From contig CAJXNY010000017.1 in the NCBI GenBank assembly GCA_913057435.1, forward strand, positions 29,397 through 93,396: DNA of 64,000 bases, read 5' to 3'. This document shows positions 25,770 through 35,291 of the stretch, piece after piece. The DNA comes from an uncultured Oceanospirillaceae bacterium (GTDB lineage Bacteria; Pseudomonadota; Gammaproteobacteria; Pseudomonadales; Balneatricaceae). Position 1 is the stretch's first letter, and each line of letters opens with the position of its first letter. The position numbers and the translations under genes were made by a program. The notes beneath the pieces were generated by a model. That model did not search any database. It worked only from the letters and a program-made list of their open reading frames with translations, and was not told the origin of the DNA.

Positions 25770-26204
25770 ATGAGCTGGCTGGTTGCTGAAAATAAACGTG
25801 ATATACCGGGCCGTCGCTGGCTCAGTATTGTGCTGCGCAGTCTGCACCTGCTGGGGATTGCCGGGCTGGCGGGTGGCTACCTGTACGGGTTGCCACTGGC
25901 GCAGTGGTCTGGCTGGCTGGTACTGGCGACGGTCAGTGGTGGCTTGATGGTGGCCAAAGAGATCTACGTAGATGGTATCTGGTTGCTGCAGCTGCGTGGT
26001 CAGGTGATTGTGCTCAAGCTGCTGTTGCTGGCCTGTGCCCATTTCTGGTGGTCGACGCCTCAGGCCTGGGTATATTGTGTGGTGATTCTGGCGTCCGGGC
26101 TGATTGCCCATGCACCGGGTAAAGTCCGGTATTATTCACTCTGGTATCGCTGTCTGCTTAATCGTGAAGCCTGGCAGGCGATTCAGCATAAGCGGCAAGG
26201 TTAA
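25770..26204 (+). CDS. Hypothetical four-helix membrane protein
   Basis: 144 residues. Four hydrophobic stretches are visible (about 20-42, 46-66, 80-95 and 98-115), with a cytoplasmic-looking basic C-terminus (KVRYYSLWYRCLL then QHKRQG). I recognise no catalytic motif. It lies 14 bases before ung on the same strand and so is probably co-transcribed with it. The N-terminal segment NKRDIPGRRWLSIVLR precedes the first helix. Composition is normal for the region; function unknown. Confidence 0.75.
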   Translation: MSWLVAENKRDIPGRRWLSIVLRSLHLLGIAGLAGGYLYGLPLAQWSGWLVLATVSGGLMVAKEIYVDGIWLLQLRGQVIVLKLLLLACAHFWWSTPQAWVYCVVILASGLIAHAPGKVRYYSLWYRCLLNREAWQAIQHKRQG

Positions 26205-26218
26205 TCTGAGGAATAGTA

Positions 26219-26902
26219 ATGGTACTGGATAACGCGCCGAGCTGGCAGCCTGCGCTGAAAACTGAGTTTGATGCACCTTATATGCAGCAGCTGCGGCAGT
26301 TCTTACGGGCAGAGAAAGATGTGGGGAAAGTGATTTACCCCCATTCGAGTCACTGGTTTCATGCGCTGGAGGCCACACCTCTGGATCAGGTGAAGGTGGT
26401 GATTCTGGGGCAGGACCCTTATCACCAGCCGGGTCAGGCCCATGGTTTGTGCTTTTCGGTGATGCCGGGGGTTAAAACGCCGCCTTCGCTGGTAAATATG
26501 TATAAAGAACTGGAAACCGATCTGGGTATTGCACCTGCTGGTCATGGTTATCTGGAGAGCTGGGCGACCCAGGGTATTTTACTGCTCAATGCCGTGCTGA
26601 CGGTGGAAGACAGTAAGGCTAATGCGCATAAAGGGCGGGGCTGGGAACAGTTTACCGATGCGGTGATCGCGGCAGTCAATGAGCACTGCGAACAGGTGGT
26701 TTTCCTGTTGTGGGGCAGCTACGCCCAGAAGAAAGGAGCGGTGATTGATCGTGATCGCCATCAGGTGTTGCATGCGCCGCATCCATCACCGCTATCGGCT
26801 TATCGAGGCTTTTTTGGCAGTCGACCTTTCAGTCAGACAAATCAGTATCTGGAGCAGGTGGGTAAAACGCCGATCAACTGGCGGTTGCCAGCGCAGGTAT
26901 AA
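26219..26902 (+). CDS. ung: Uracil-DNA glycosylase
   Basis: 227 residues, family 1. The water-activating loop is [17 protein letters not shown] with catalytic Asp66. The minor-groove loop is [13 protein letters not shown], with the catalytic His in HAPHPSPLS. It excises uracil from DNA to start base-excision repair. A gaggaa ribosome site precedes the ATG. It is convergent with the SEC-C protein gene, with only 25 bases between stop codons and no clear hairpin. Confidence 0.97.
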   Translation: MVLDNAPSWQPALKTEFDAPYMQQLRQFLRAEKDVGKVIYPHSSHWFHALEATPLDQVKVVILGQDPYHQPGQAHGLCFSVMPGVKTPPSLVNMYKELETDLGIAPAGHGYLESWATQGILLLNAVLTVEDSKANAHKGRGWEQFTDAVIAAVNEHCEQVVFLLWGSYAQKKGAVIDRDRHQVLHAPHPSPLSAYRGFFGSRPFSQTNQYLEQVGKTPINWRLPAQV

Positions 26903-26927
26903 GGTCTGGTTATGGTGTTGCCGCAGG

Positions 26928-27614
26928 TTAAGGCTCAGTGTGTCGGATCTGGCTGGTGCAGCACTTTTTGAATTTCTGACCACTGCCGCAGGGACAGGGA
27001 TCATTACGTCCGGTATTGCGCTGTGGGTTTCTGGCCTGTTGACTCTGTTGCTGGAAGGCATCAAACAGTCGATGGCCGAGCTGGGCGGTTGCGTGCAGTC
27101 GGGTTGAAAGCAGGTTCTGCGCGTCTTCCCGGCTGATTCTGTCATCCAGAGGGGTGGGTGTGCTGTCGTCGGCGCACAGGCGCATACAGAGCAGCAAGGT
27201 GCCACTGAGAGTACGTTCATCCTGAGGGCTGGCAAAGCGTGCCAGTGCTTCCTGCCACAGATTGTGCAGCCAGTCGTGACCGGCCAGGTAGCCCTGGCAG
27301 AAAGCGCTCAGTGAATCGGGGTTATGTTGCCACGCTGGCAGGTTCAGCGTTGGCTGTTTGTTCTGCCAGTGCCAGTGGTTATACAGAGCAACCAGTGCTT
27401 CGCGTTGCTCGGCATTGAGGCCCTGTTCAGGTGGACTGATCCAGACGGCGTTCAGCCACTCGTCTGGCATAACCAGGCTGGGCGCGCTGCTGGCGGCCAG
27501 CAGGAAACCATAGCTGCGTTCCAGCCCCAGTTGCTCGTGCAGTGCGGGCTGTTGCATAAACAGCTGGGTGTAGCGGGCGTCGTGATGCTGGGGCAGCTGA
27601 TTGATGGTTTCCAT
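26928..27614 (-). CDS. UPF0149/YecA-type protein with C-terminal SEC-C zinc motif
   Basis: 228 residues. The N-terminal region (about 25-170) has the UPF0149 pattern, with LSAFCQGYLAGHDWL as a good landmark. The C-terminal motif GRNDPCPCGSGQKFKKCC is the SEC-C zinc-binding motif also found at the end of SecA. Such proteins are associated with the translation or secretion machinery in E. coli (YecA/SecM-related AscA type), but the exact role is unsettled. It is last in a leftward run after ygfZ, 20 bases away. Confidence 0.85.
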   Translation of the reverse strand: METINQLPQHHDARYTQLFMQQPALHEQLGLERSYGFLLAASSAPSLVMPDEWLNAVWISPPEQGLNAEQREALVALYNHWHWQNKQPTLNLPAWQHNPDSLSAFCQGYLAGHDWLHNLWQEALARFASPQDERTLSGTLLLCMRLCADDSTPTPLDDRISREDAQNLLSTRLHATAQLGHRLFDAFQQQSQQARNPQRNTGRNDPCPCGSGQKFKKCCTSQIRHTEP

Positions 27615-27634
27615 AATGACCTGTCCTTGTGGTG

Positions 27635-28660
27635 TTAGCGTTTACGTTCGAACATTTCAGGGTCCAGCTCATAGGGTAGCGGCAGCAGCTCCAGGGTTGG
27701 GCCGTTCTGGCTATTGAGCATCAGTGAGTGGTTGTCGGCCTGTTCCTTGGTGATAACGGCGAGTAATTCGAACTGACTGTCATTTACCGGTGCTGCCAGC
27801 AGGACCTGCCCTACTTTTTCCCGTTGTGAGCTGTGCAAATAGCTGCCAATCGCCGGCAGCTGGTCGCTGCTGACCAGTGCGCGGAACATGCACTTATTTA
27901 GTTTGCCGCGATGTTGCAGCCGGGTAACAATCTCCTGGCCGGTGTAGCAGCCTTTACTGAAGGAAACCCCCTCCAGCGCCTGCAGGTTGGTCATCTGCGG
28001 GATGTAGTGGTCTGCGCTGGCGGCGCGCAGATCAGGAATGCCAGCCTGAATCTCCTGCAGCTCCCATTGTTCAGTGCTGCCCATCGCGGCACTGTCGAGC
28101 AGGTTGGGCAGTAACTCAATGGCTTCCGATACCGGCAACCAGAGCTCATAGCGTTTCCCCGGCAGTTTGACAACCAGTCGCTGGCCGCTGCGCAGCGTGC
28201 CGTTAACCTCGCTGGGCGCGCGATCCATCAGCCGTTCAACCAGAGTGGTAGCACCCAGGCCGCTGAGGCCCAGGCCGACAACCTGTTCGCTCAGGTCTGT
28301 GGTTTCGGCCTTGGAGAAGATGATGTATTTATTCAGGTTCGTCTGAGCCTGCTCGCGAAGTTCGGCGCTCAGGCGCAGCCAGTAGCCACCTTCAACCGCC
28401 ATCAGGCGATAGAGGGCCAGCATGGCGCCCTTGATGGTGCAATGGGCTCCCAGGCCGCTGCCTCGCTGGTCCAGTTCTGCGATATCGCAGGTCAGCTGGC
28501 CTTGCAGGAACTTTTGGCTATCAGGGCCGATCACGCTGATAACCTGCTGATGGATTAGCGGGGTGATCAGGGTTTTATTCTGGGTCGCGCTGGTACTGAG
28601 ACGGTGTTCGCCGTGTAGTATCGCGCCTGCATTTTCAAGTGCTTGCAACCAGTTATTCAT
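27635..28660 (-). CDS. ygfZ: Folate-binding protein YgfZ, iron-sulfur cluster repair
   Basis: 341 residues from the ATG at 28660, with ACAGGAG upstream and the N-terminus MNNWLQALENAGAIL. The family motif KGCYTGQEIVTRLQHRGK is complete, including the conserved Cys. It has the GcvT-like fold and uses tetrahydrofolate to help form or repair iron-sulfur enzymes such as MiaB. It lies 14 bases downstream of psd in the leftward run. A longer frame reaching 28753 overlaps psd and is unlikely to be used. Confidence 0.94.
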   Translation of the reverse strand: MNNWLQALENAGAILHGEHRLSTSATQNKTLITPLIHQQVISVIGPDSQKFLQGQLTCDIAELDQRGSGLGAHCTIKGAMLALYRLMAVEGGYWLRLSAELREQAQTNLNKYIIFSKAETTDLSEQVVGLGLSGLGATTLVERLMDRAPSEVNGTLRSGQRLVVKLPGKRYELWLPVSEAIELLPNLLDSAAMGSTEQWELQEIQAGIPDLRAASADHYIPQMTNLQALEGVSFSKGCYTGQEIVTRLQHRGKLNKCMFRALVSSDQLPAIGSYLHSSQREKVGQVLLAAPVNDSQFELLAVITKEQADNHSLMLNSQNGPTLELLPLPYELDPEMFERKR

Positions 28661-28674
28661 AAATCGATCTCCTG

Positions 28675-29541
28675 TCAGGCATCGGTGCCTGTAACGGTGG
28701 CAAGGCGCTGACCCAGCTGGATAGAGCCCCCTGCCTGATGTTCCTGTTGCCACTGAATGGCATCCTGGCCAAACAGTAATACCACAGTTGAGCCCAGTTT
28801 AAAGCGGCCCATCTCTTCACCTTTGGCCAGCTTGATGCTGCTTTGCTGGTTGTGGAACTGTTGGTGCTGTGGCGTTGTCGGTGGTGGTGCAATCTGGCCA
28901 CCCCAGACGGTCTCGATACCCGCAACAATCATTGCGCCAACCAGAATCATGGCCATAGGGCCGTGTTCGGTATCAAAAATGGCCACCAGACGCTCGTTGC
29001 GAGCAAACAACTGATCGACGTTTTCTGCCGTAGTCTGGTTAACGGAGTACAGATCACCGGGGACATAGATGGTCTGGCGCAGCACGCCATCACAGGGCAT
29101 ATGAACGCGATGGTAATCTCTAGGTGACAGGTAGATGGTGGCAAAGCTGCCATTTTTAAACTGCTGTGCCAGGTCCAGATCACCGCCAAGCAGGGTGGTC
29201 AGGCCGTAACCACGGCCTTTAGCCTGGAATATGCGCTCGTTATTAATCGGGCCTAGCTGGCTGAAGGCACCATCCGCTGGGCTGACAATGGCCTCAGGTG
29301 CATCATCAACCGTGCGCACGCCAGGTTTGAGGGCGCGGGTAAAAAAAGCATTGAAGGTTGGGTAGGCGGTTGGCTCGCTTTCCAGTGCTTCCTGCATATT
29401 GATCTGGTACTTGCGGGCAAAGACCTTGATAAAGGTGTTTTTTACCCAGCTGGCGCGACAGTCGGCCAGCAGGCCAACCAGGCGGGATAGAGCATGTTGT
29501 GGCAGCAGGTGTTGCAGTGCGATAAACAGTGTGTCTTTCAA
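28675..29541 (-). CDS. psd: Phosphatidylserine decarboxylase proenzyme
   Basis: 288 residues. It makes phosphatidylethanolamine at the inner membrane. The self-cleavage site LGST is at 249-252, giving the beta chain and a short pyruvoyl alpha chain starting at Ser251. Asp90 (VSPADG) and His147 (YHRVHMP) complete the charge relay used in autocleavage. It follows the rhodanese gene by 33 bases, as in Pseudomonas. Confidence 0.97.
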   Translation of the reverse strand: MKDTLFIALQHLLPQHALSRLVGLLADCRASWVKNTFIKVFARKYQINMQEALESEPTAYPTFNAFFTRALKPGVRTVDDAPEAIVSPADGAFSQLGPINNERIFQAKGRGYGLTTLLGGDLDLAQQFKNGSFATIYLSPRDYHRVHMPCDGVLRQTIYVPGDLYSVNQTTAENVDQLFARNERLVAIFDTEHGPMAMILVGAMIVAGIETVWGGQIAPPPTTPQHQQFHNQQSSIKLAKGEEMGRFKLGSTVVLLFGQDAIQWQQEHQAGGSIQLGQRLATVTGTDA

Positions 29542-29574
29542 TGTGTCAGGTCCATAAACAGAAAGAGGGCCAGT

Positions 29575-30387
29575 TCAGTGTTCAACCGGCGTGTCAGGGT
29601 GGTTGCCCCATTCAAACCAGGAGCCGTCGTAACAGCGTACCTGAGTGAACCCAAGGTGCCGGGCGACCAGGTAGGTCAGGCCGGATCGGCGGTGGGTCTG
29701 GCAGTGAGTGATAATGCTTTTGTCCGGAGTAATCCCTTGTGCTGCCAGCAGGGCGAGCAGGCTGTTGCGAGATTTAATACGAAGGTTGTTGTCCGGGTCC
29801 AGCGCATCGGTCCATTCAAACCAGCAGGCGCCGGGGATATGGCCACCTTTCTGGGCGTTTATAATTTTTTCGCCATCGTATTCGGCTTTGGAGCGCGCAT
29901 CCCAGATACAGCTATCAGGGTTGTTCTGCTGACTGTTGATAAAGGCGATATCGGCCAGTAACGCAGGATTGATGTGCGCCTCAAAAGTGCCAGACTGCGC
30001 AGTGTTATTGATCGTTTCCAGTGGCAGAGAAGCTGCTTTCCAGCTGTTCAGTAAACCATTGAGGAATGAGCAATCGGTATGGCCGACACAATGCAGTGTC
30101 CAGATCATCCGCCCGGCCAGCGCGCCGTTCTGGTCATCATAAACGACAACCTGGCGTCCTTTGCTAAGGCCCAGTTCGCTGAATAACTCACTTAACTGGC
30201 TGCTATTCGGGAGTTTGTTTGGTATCGGTTGCTGGCCGCAAAGCAGGCGGGCAGGGTCCAGGCGAATAGCGCCGGGTACGTGACCGAGCTGGTAGTTGTC
30301 TTCGCTGCTCAGATCCAGAATCAGCAAGGCTGGATTGTCCAGTTCTGCTGCCAGCTGGGATGGTTCAATGACAAGCGGGAGTGGCAT
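29575..30387 (-). CDS. Tandem-rhodanese sulfurtransferase
   Basis: 270 residues with two rhodanese domains. The N-terminal one (about 8-120) is inactive-type, with LDLSSEDNYQLGHVPGA. The C-terminal one (about 140-265) carries the active Cys229 in the loop HCQTHRRSG, preceded by IWDARSKAEY. It transfers sulfane sulfur from thiosulfate or 3-mercaptopyruvate to an acceptor such as cyanide or a thiol; the loop alone does not settle the donor. It heads the rhodanese-psd-ygfZ leftward run. A ribosome site of G residues precedes its ATG. Confidence 0.9.
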   Translation of the reverse strand: MPLPLVIEPSQLAAELDNPALLILDLSSEDNYQLGHVPGAIRLDPARLLCGQQPIPNKLPNSSQLSELFSELGLSKGRQVVVYDDQNGALAGRMIWTLHCVGHTDCSFLNGLLNSWKAASLPLETINNTAQSGTFEAHINPALLADIAFINSQQNNPDSCIWDARSKAEYDGEKIINAQKGGHIPGACWFEWTDALDPDNNLRIKSRNSLLALLAAQGITPDKSIITHCQTHRRSGLTYLVARHLGFTQVRCYDGSWFEWGNHPDTPVEH

Positions 30388-30456
30388 GCCGGGCCCCTGA
30401 TTTAACGATGATGGAACCTCGCATCATAACCTGCCGTTGGGGTGGCGACAAACGTA

Positions 30457-30482
30457 AACAGGCTCCGTTGCGGGAGCCTGTT
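30457..30482 (-). terminator. Hairpin downstream of the HDOD gene
   Basis: Arms aacaggctcc (30457-30466) and ggagcctgtt (30473-30482) with a 6-base loop. Only a weak T-rich tail on the minus strand. Probably the end of the leftward HDOD transcript. Confidence 0.5.
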
Positions 30483-30508
30483 ATGTTGTTGTGCCTGGTT
30501 GCTGCAGG

Positions 30509-32209
30509 TCAGCTTTTACCGGTCATCCGTTTCAGTGACAGCGTTGCCGCTGAGCACAGGTAGCGGAAGCGTTCGTGGTGGAAGCTTGCCAGAATGGCAT
30601 CATTGGCCGGGCTGTCGATATGTATCAGGCCAACCGCTTTGTTATCTAGCAAGATAGACATCAACATAGTGCCGTCGGCAGGGATCAGAGGGTGGTAGGC
30701 CTCAGGCAGCATGCGCAGCATCTCGGCACGATTTGGCTGAGTGATCCAGATACAGCTGGTTTTCTCTGTCAGTCGTTTGAACAGGCTGGGTACGTTCAGC
30801 TCAAAGTGCAGGTCTTCCAGTGGAAAATCCGGATTCATACCTAGCGATGTGCCGACCTGCATGGTGCGTTTGGAGGGCTGAACACGGTGGAAGATCACCC
30901 GCTTCATGCCCAGGCCGCGATGCAGGCCCTGGATCAGGGCCTGGAGTATATGGCGTGGCTCGGTATAAGCAGCATGGCCCTTGAGGAAGCGTTGTGCGGT
31001 ATTGGCGTAAATATTCTGATCGCTAAACGCTGGAGCGGGTGGCTCTGCCTGAGTAATCTGCGCAGGTGCAGGCGTTTCTGTTGTGGTGTTCTGTGCTGCG
31101 GGTGGTTGCAGAGTGGTTTTGCTTACAACGGGGGCTGACAGCTCTGCGCTGGTCTGTTCACGTGGCTGAATAGGCTCGAGGGCTGTTTTCAGATATTGCT
31201 TGGCTTCCCGTGGTGATAGCTTGTAATGGGACTGAATACTTGAAGGTAATAGCAGCATTTCTGCAGCGGGTGTCAGGGTGCCTGGTACATGATACTGGCG
31301 TGAAGAGGTGACACAGTTCTGATGTAGTTCAGCGGCGGTGTGATCCAGTTCCGCTTTGAGGAAATCATTAAAGACCTCGACAACGCGAATGCTTTTTGGG
31401 TGATTCCAGCTAAGCGGTACGGTAAATGCGAGCCAATTGGCAATTTTTACCGGGAAGAATTTCTGCTGTACCAGGTGGTTTGTGGCACGGGTTTCTTCCT
31501 GACTCAGCCGTGCGTCATCCGTTGCGCGCAAGTTGAGATTAATCAACTGCTCACGACTGGGGGATTTTTCGTGATCCAGACTTTCTGAGGCCAGCGGAGA
31601 GAGTTGCCAGGTATCAATGAGGGCGCGGGACAGTTCCTGGATAGTACAACCCAGTACATCGGTTTCGGCCAGTACATTGTCGATGCCTTCTTCGCGCATC
31701 TTGACCTGGATCTTGCTCATATGCAGAGGTGCGTGTAACCACAGTGCCCAGTGACCTATACCGTAGAACAACGCGGCCAGGTAGGTTTCTTCGGCAAATA
31801 GCGCGTTGCGCTTATGGCTCAGGTAAAACGCCTGGGCTGCCGCGTGGTGGCTATTCGCGATGGCGCGAAAATACATCTTCTGCGCCACACTGGTTGGGTT
31901 CAGTTTTAACGCGGGAACACTGTGCACCGCCTCGGTAATATTATCCATGCCCAGACTGTGTACAGCGTGATCCAGCCCGGTAACTTCAGATCCTTTGAGA
32001 TGATGCAGCGCCGCAGCCTTACGGACAATGGCCAGAGCCAGAACGGGGTCGAGCCGGATCAGCTTGCTCAGTTCTGCAAGCGTGGTAGCGTCGCTGCGCA
32101 ATTTCTTGCGCAGTTTCATCTGGATACTGTTGCGAACTGAGAGTGGCTTGTCTTTTAGAAAAGCCACCCAGGTGTCGATCCCCTGTGGGGTGTCTACTGC
32201 TGCGTTCAT
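30509..32209 (-). CDS. HDOD-domain signalling protein with C-terminal GAF-like domain
   Basis: 566 residues. The N-terminal HDOD domain (about 20-230) has ELSKLIRLDPVLALAIVRKA and LDHAVHSLGMDNI, and lacks a full HD-GYP motif. A Pro/Thr/Ala-rich linker (about 335-380, for example TETPAPAQITQAEPPAP) is followed by a GAF-like region (about 405-560). HDOD proteins integrate signals in motility, biofilm or cell-cycle control, usually without enzyme activity. It occupies the place between rsgA and the rhodanese gene where Pseudomonas carries motAB. It lies 53 bases from the start of rsgA. Exact role unknown. Confidence 0.87.
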   Translation of the reverse strand: MNAAVDTPQGIDTWVAFLKDKPLSVRNSIQMKLRKKLRSDATTLAELSKLIRLDPVLALAIVRKAAALHHLKGSEVTGLDHAVHSLGMDNITEAVHSVPALKLNPTSVAQKMYFRAIANSHHAAAQAFYLSHKRNALFAEETYLAALFYGIGHWALWLHAPLHMSKIQVKMREEGIDNVLAETDVLGCTIQELSRALIDTWQLSPLASESLDHEKSPSREQLINLNLRATDDARLSQEETRATNHLVQQKFFPVKIANWLAFTVPLSWNHPKSIRVVEVFNDFLKAELDHTAAELHQNCVTSSRQYHVPGTLTPAAEMLLLPSSIQSHYKLSPREAKQYLKTALEPIQPREQTSAELSAPVVSKTTLQPPAAQNTTTETPAPAQITQAEPPAPAFSDQNIYANTAQRFLKGHAAYTEPRHILQALIQGLHRGLGMKRVIFHRVQPSKRTMQVGTSLGMNPDFPLEDLHFELNVPSLFKRLTEKTSCIWITQPNRAEMLRMLPEAYHPLIPADGTMLMSILLDNKAVGLIHIDSPANDAILASFHHERFRYLCSAATLSLKRMTGKS

Positions 32210-32262
32210 AAGGTTTACTTGCTTCTCCGGGCAAGTTAAGTTCCTGGCGGATGTCGGGCTCG

Positions 32263-33303
32263 TCAGGATCTGATCGTTTTTGTCTGTTCTTCTAGCGCTG
32301 ACAGTATATGCCAGTAACTGGCCCAGCGGGCTTCACTTATTTTGCCTTCAGCGACGGCATCTTTAAAGATACAACCGGGTTCTTTCTGGTGGTTACAGTC
32401 ACGGAAACGACAGGTGCCGGCAAAATCGCTGAATTCAGTAAATCCACTCATCAGATCCTCAGGCTCTATATGCCAGAGAGCAAATTCCCGAATTCCTGGG
32501 GAATCAATCAGATCGCCACCGCTGGGGAAGTGAAACAGCCGGGCAGTCGTGGTTGTGTGTTTGCCTTTACGCGTCTGTTCCGACAGTGCGCCGGTCTTCA
32601 GATCAACGCCAGGTAGCAGGGCATTGATCAGTGAAGATTTACCAACACCGGACTGGCCAACAAATACACTGATGCGATTATTCAGTGTTTGGGTCAGCTC
32701 TTCCAGCCCTGCTTTGCTGGAAGCTGATGCATGTAGTACCTGATAACCAATATCACGGTAGGACTGGGTCAGGTTATCCAGCTGCTGGCGGTTATCGTCA
32801 GTTAGCAGATCTGCTTTATTTATCAGCAGAATGGGCTCAATGTCACTCAGCTCAGCGGCCACGAGGTAGCGGTCGACCAGGTTGGCAAAGGGTTCCGGTT
32901 CAACCGCAATGGTAATGACAATAAAGTCGATATTGGCAGCCACTGGCTTTAGCTCGCCGTGGTTGTTGGGCCGCATCAGCGCCCCTTTACGGGGCAGGGC
33001 TGCGACGACAACGCCATGCTCTTTGCCCGCGCGCCAGATGACCCTGTCACCGGTAACCAGCTGCCCCAGGTGGGTACGCATATGGCAACGGATGATTTCA
33101 CCGCTACGCTCACCCTCAAGTGCTTCAACGTCTACCTGACGGCCAAAGTGAGAGATGATCAGGCCCTGTTGTTCGGGCCCCAGATCGCCGCCTTCCAGCG
33201 CTGCATCAAGCTTTTCATCACGCTTTGAAGCACGCTCTGTGCGCTCCTGCTGTATTTTATCTATACGCCAGGCCTGGCGGCGGTTCACTTTTCGTTTTGC
33301 CAT
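32263..33303 (-). CDS. rsgA: Ribosome small-subunit biogenesis GTPase RsgA
   Basis: 346 residues. An N-terminal OB fold precedes a circularly permuted GTPase, with the NKAD motif (LLINKADLL) before the P-loop (FVGQSGVGKSSLINALL) and switch region DSPGIREFAL. A C-terminal zinc knuckle, CRFRDCNHQKEPGC, follows. It tests late 30S subunits and releases RbfA. Very basic N-terminus (KRKVNRRQAWR). It is divergent from orn, as in Pseudomonas and E. coli. Confidence 0.97.
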   Translation of the reverse strand: MAKRKVNRRQAWRIDKIQQERTERASKRDEKLDAALEGGDLGPEQQGLIISHFGRQVDVEALEGERSGEIIRCHMRTHLGQLVTGDRVIWRAGKEHGVVVAALPRKGALMRPNNHGELKPVAANIDFIVITIAVEPEPFANLVDRYLVAAELSDIEPILLINKADLLTDDNRQQLDNLTQSYRDIGYQVLHASASSKAGLEELTQTLNNRISVFVGQSGVGKSSLINALLPGVDLKTGALSEQTRKGKHTTTTARLFHFPSGGDLIDSPGIREFALWHIEPEDLMSGFTEFSDFAGTCRFRDCNHQKEPGCIFKDAVAEGKISEARWASYWHILSALEEQTKTIRS

Positions 33304-33507
33304 AGGGGTGCTATTTACCTCACTAGCGCCTGTTATCGACTTGTTGACCCGAAGCTTGAGTTTAAAACTGAATCTCGCAGTTTAATTAACCTGCTCAACA
33401 TTAGTGGCCCAGGTCAAAGCTGAGTTATTCTATTACACATCATACTGAATACGGGTGTGTTTTCTATGATCGTGAAAATACGCTCAAAATAATGGGGAGA
33501 TTCGCGC

Positions 33508-34050
33508 ATGGCGCAAAAACAGAACCTGATCTGGGTTGATCTTGAAATGACCGGGCTTAACCCGGAACGGGATCAGATCATCGAGATCGCTACAATCGTG
33601 ACCGATGCGCACCTGAATGTGCTGGCTGAAGGGCCTGCTATGGCTATTTTTGCGACGGATGAACTGCTGGATGGCATGGATGAGTGGTGCACCACGCATC
33701 ATGGTGCATCAGGCCTTACGCAGCGGGTTAAAGACAGCAAAATATCGGCACTGGAAGCTGAGGCGAAAACAATGGAGTTTTTAGCGCCGTGGGTTGAGCA
33801 GGGTGCGTCGCCGTTATGTGGGAATAGTGTGCACCAGGATCGTCGTTTCCTGGTGAAATATATGCCAAAGCTGGAAGCTTACTGCCACTACCGAAATATT
33901 GATGTGAGCACGGTAAAAGAGCTGGCAAAGCGCTGGGCACCGGATATGGCCAATGGCCTGAAAAAACAGGGTGCGCATCTGGCGCTGGATGATATCCGTG
34001 AATCCATCGAAGAGCTGAAATACTACCGCGAGCACTTTTTTAAATTCTGA
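33508..34050 (+). CDS. orn: Oligoribonuclease
   Basis: 180 residues, DEDDh exonuclease. ExoI motif: [16 protein letters not shown]. Exo[13 protein letters not shown]. Exo[17 protein letters not shown] with the preceding His. It degrades di- and oligoribonucleotides, including pGpG from cyclic-di-GMP breakdown. The ATG is preceded by ggggag. Convergent with queG with a 12-base gap. Confidence 0.97.
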   Translation: MAQKQNLIWVDLEMTGLNPERDQIIEIATIVTDAHLNVLAEGPAMAIFATDELLDGMDEWCTTHHGASGLTQRVKDSKISALEAEAKTMEFLAPWVEQGASPLCGNSVHQDRRFLVKYMPKLEAYCHYRNIDVSTVKELAKRWAPDMANGLKKQGAHLALDDIRESIEELKYYREHFFKF

Positions 34051-34062
34051 ACCCGTCGCGCT

Positions 34063-35190
34063 TTAGTAACGCTGTATCCGCTTCTGCTGACGTGGGTCCA
34101 TGATAGGTAGCGGTTGTGCGGCTTCGCCATTACGTTGAGCCAGTTGCTCAAGCGCCCAGCTGGCATGCTCCTGGACAATTTCGGAGGGGTGGCTCAGCCG
34201 GGTACGTAATGCTGCGTCAATCTCCGCGCCCCCTCTGCTGTTTCCTAGTGCAACGGCAATATTACGCAGCCAGCCAATATGGCCAGTGCGGCGGATCGCG
34301 GAGCCTTCGGTCTTGCTTAAAAAGGTTGCTTCATCCCAGCTAAACAGTGACACCAGGGTACTGTTGTCCAGTTTTTGCCTTGGCTGGTAGTCCGGCTCCT
34401 GGGTGGTGGTGCTGAAGCGGTTCCAGGGGCAGATAAGCTGACAGTCGTCACAGCCAAAAATTCGATTGCCCATCAATGGCCGCAACTCCAGCGGAATACT
34501 GCCGTTTAACTCTATGGTCAGGTAGGAAATACAGCGTCGGGCATCCAGTATATAGGGGCCGACAAAGGCGCGGGTCGGGCAAATGTCCAGGCAGGCAGTG
34601 CACTGGCCGCAGTGTTCTTCGGTATAAGGTGGGTCGATCGGCAGTGGCAGATCGACAAACAGCTCGCCGAGAAAGAACAGCGAGCCGGCTTGTCGGTTGA
34701 GTAGCAGGCTGTGTTTGCCGATCCAGCCCAGTCCGGCTTCGCGGGCCAGTGGTCGCTCCATTACCGGGGCGCTATCGACAAAAGCCCGGTAACCCAGTTC
34801 ACCTATACGTTCCTCCAGCCACTTCCCTAACTGTGTTAACCGCTTGCGCATAACTTTATGGTAATCCCGGCCCAGGGTGTAGCGAGCCAGATAGGCTTTA
34901 CCATCGTCAGCCAGGGTCTCGGCGGGGGCTGTACCCGGGGGCAGGTAATCCATCCGCACACAGATAATACGCTGGGTGCCGGGGACCAGTTCAGCAGGGT
35001 TCAGCCGTTTTTCAAAATGATTTTCCAGATAACTCATTTCTCCCTGGTAGCCTTCGTTTAGCCACTGCTGCAAACGTTCCTTTTCCATCTGCATATCGGG
35101 AAGGGTGATGCCGCACTGAGCGAAGCCCATCTCTATGGATTTGGCTTTCAATTCGTCGCGCAGTTGTTCCAGTGAGGCTGTATTGGTCAT
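34063..35190 (-). CDS. queG: Epoxyqueuosine reductase
   Basis: 375 residues. It performs the last step of queuosine synthesis on tRNA, using cobalamin and two 4Fe-4S clusters. The ferredoxin-like block is CGQCTACLDICPTRAF, and the second set is IFGCDDCQLICPWNR. A C-terminal HEAT-like repeat (HASWALEQLAQRN) is present. A single leftward gene, divergent from nnr, whereas in many gammaproteobacteria queG (yjeS) precedes nnr (yjeF) divergently in the same way. Confidence 0.96.
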   Translation of the reverse strand: MTNTASLEQLRDELKAKSIEMGFAQCGITLPDMQMEKERLQQWLNEGYQGEMSYLENHFEKRLNPAELVPGTQRIICVRMDYLPPGTAPAETLADDGKAYLARYTLGRDYHKVMRKRLTQLGKWLEERIGELGYRAFVDSAPVMERPLAREAGLGWIGKHSLLLNRQAGSLFFLGELFVDLPLPIDPPYTEEHCGQCTACLDICPTRAFVGPYILDARRCISYLTIELNGSIPLELRPLMGNRIFGCDDCQLICPWNRFSTTTQEPDYQPRQKLDNSTLVSLFSWDEATFLSKTEGSAIRRTGHIGWLRNIAVALGNSRGGAEIDAALRTRLSHPSEIVQEHASWALEQLAQRNGEAAQPLPIMDPRQQKRIQRY

Positions 35191-35291
35191 TAGGTTGATA
35201 TCTGGCTATTGATCAGGGCTGACGGAGGTGGCTTTTTATGTTGTTGATGCGATCCATTATACTGGCTGAAACCCCTGAGAGGCTGTAGTCC

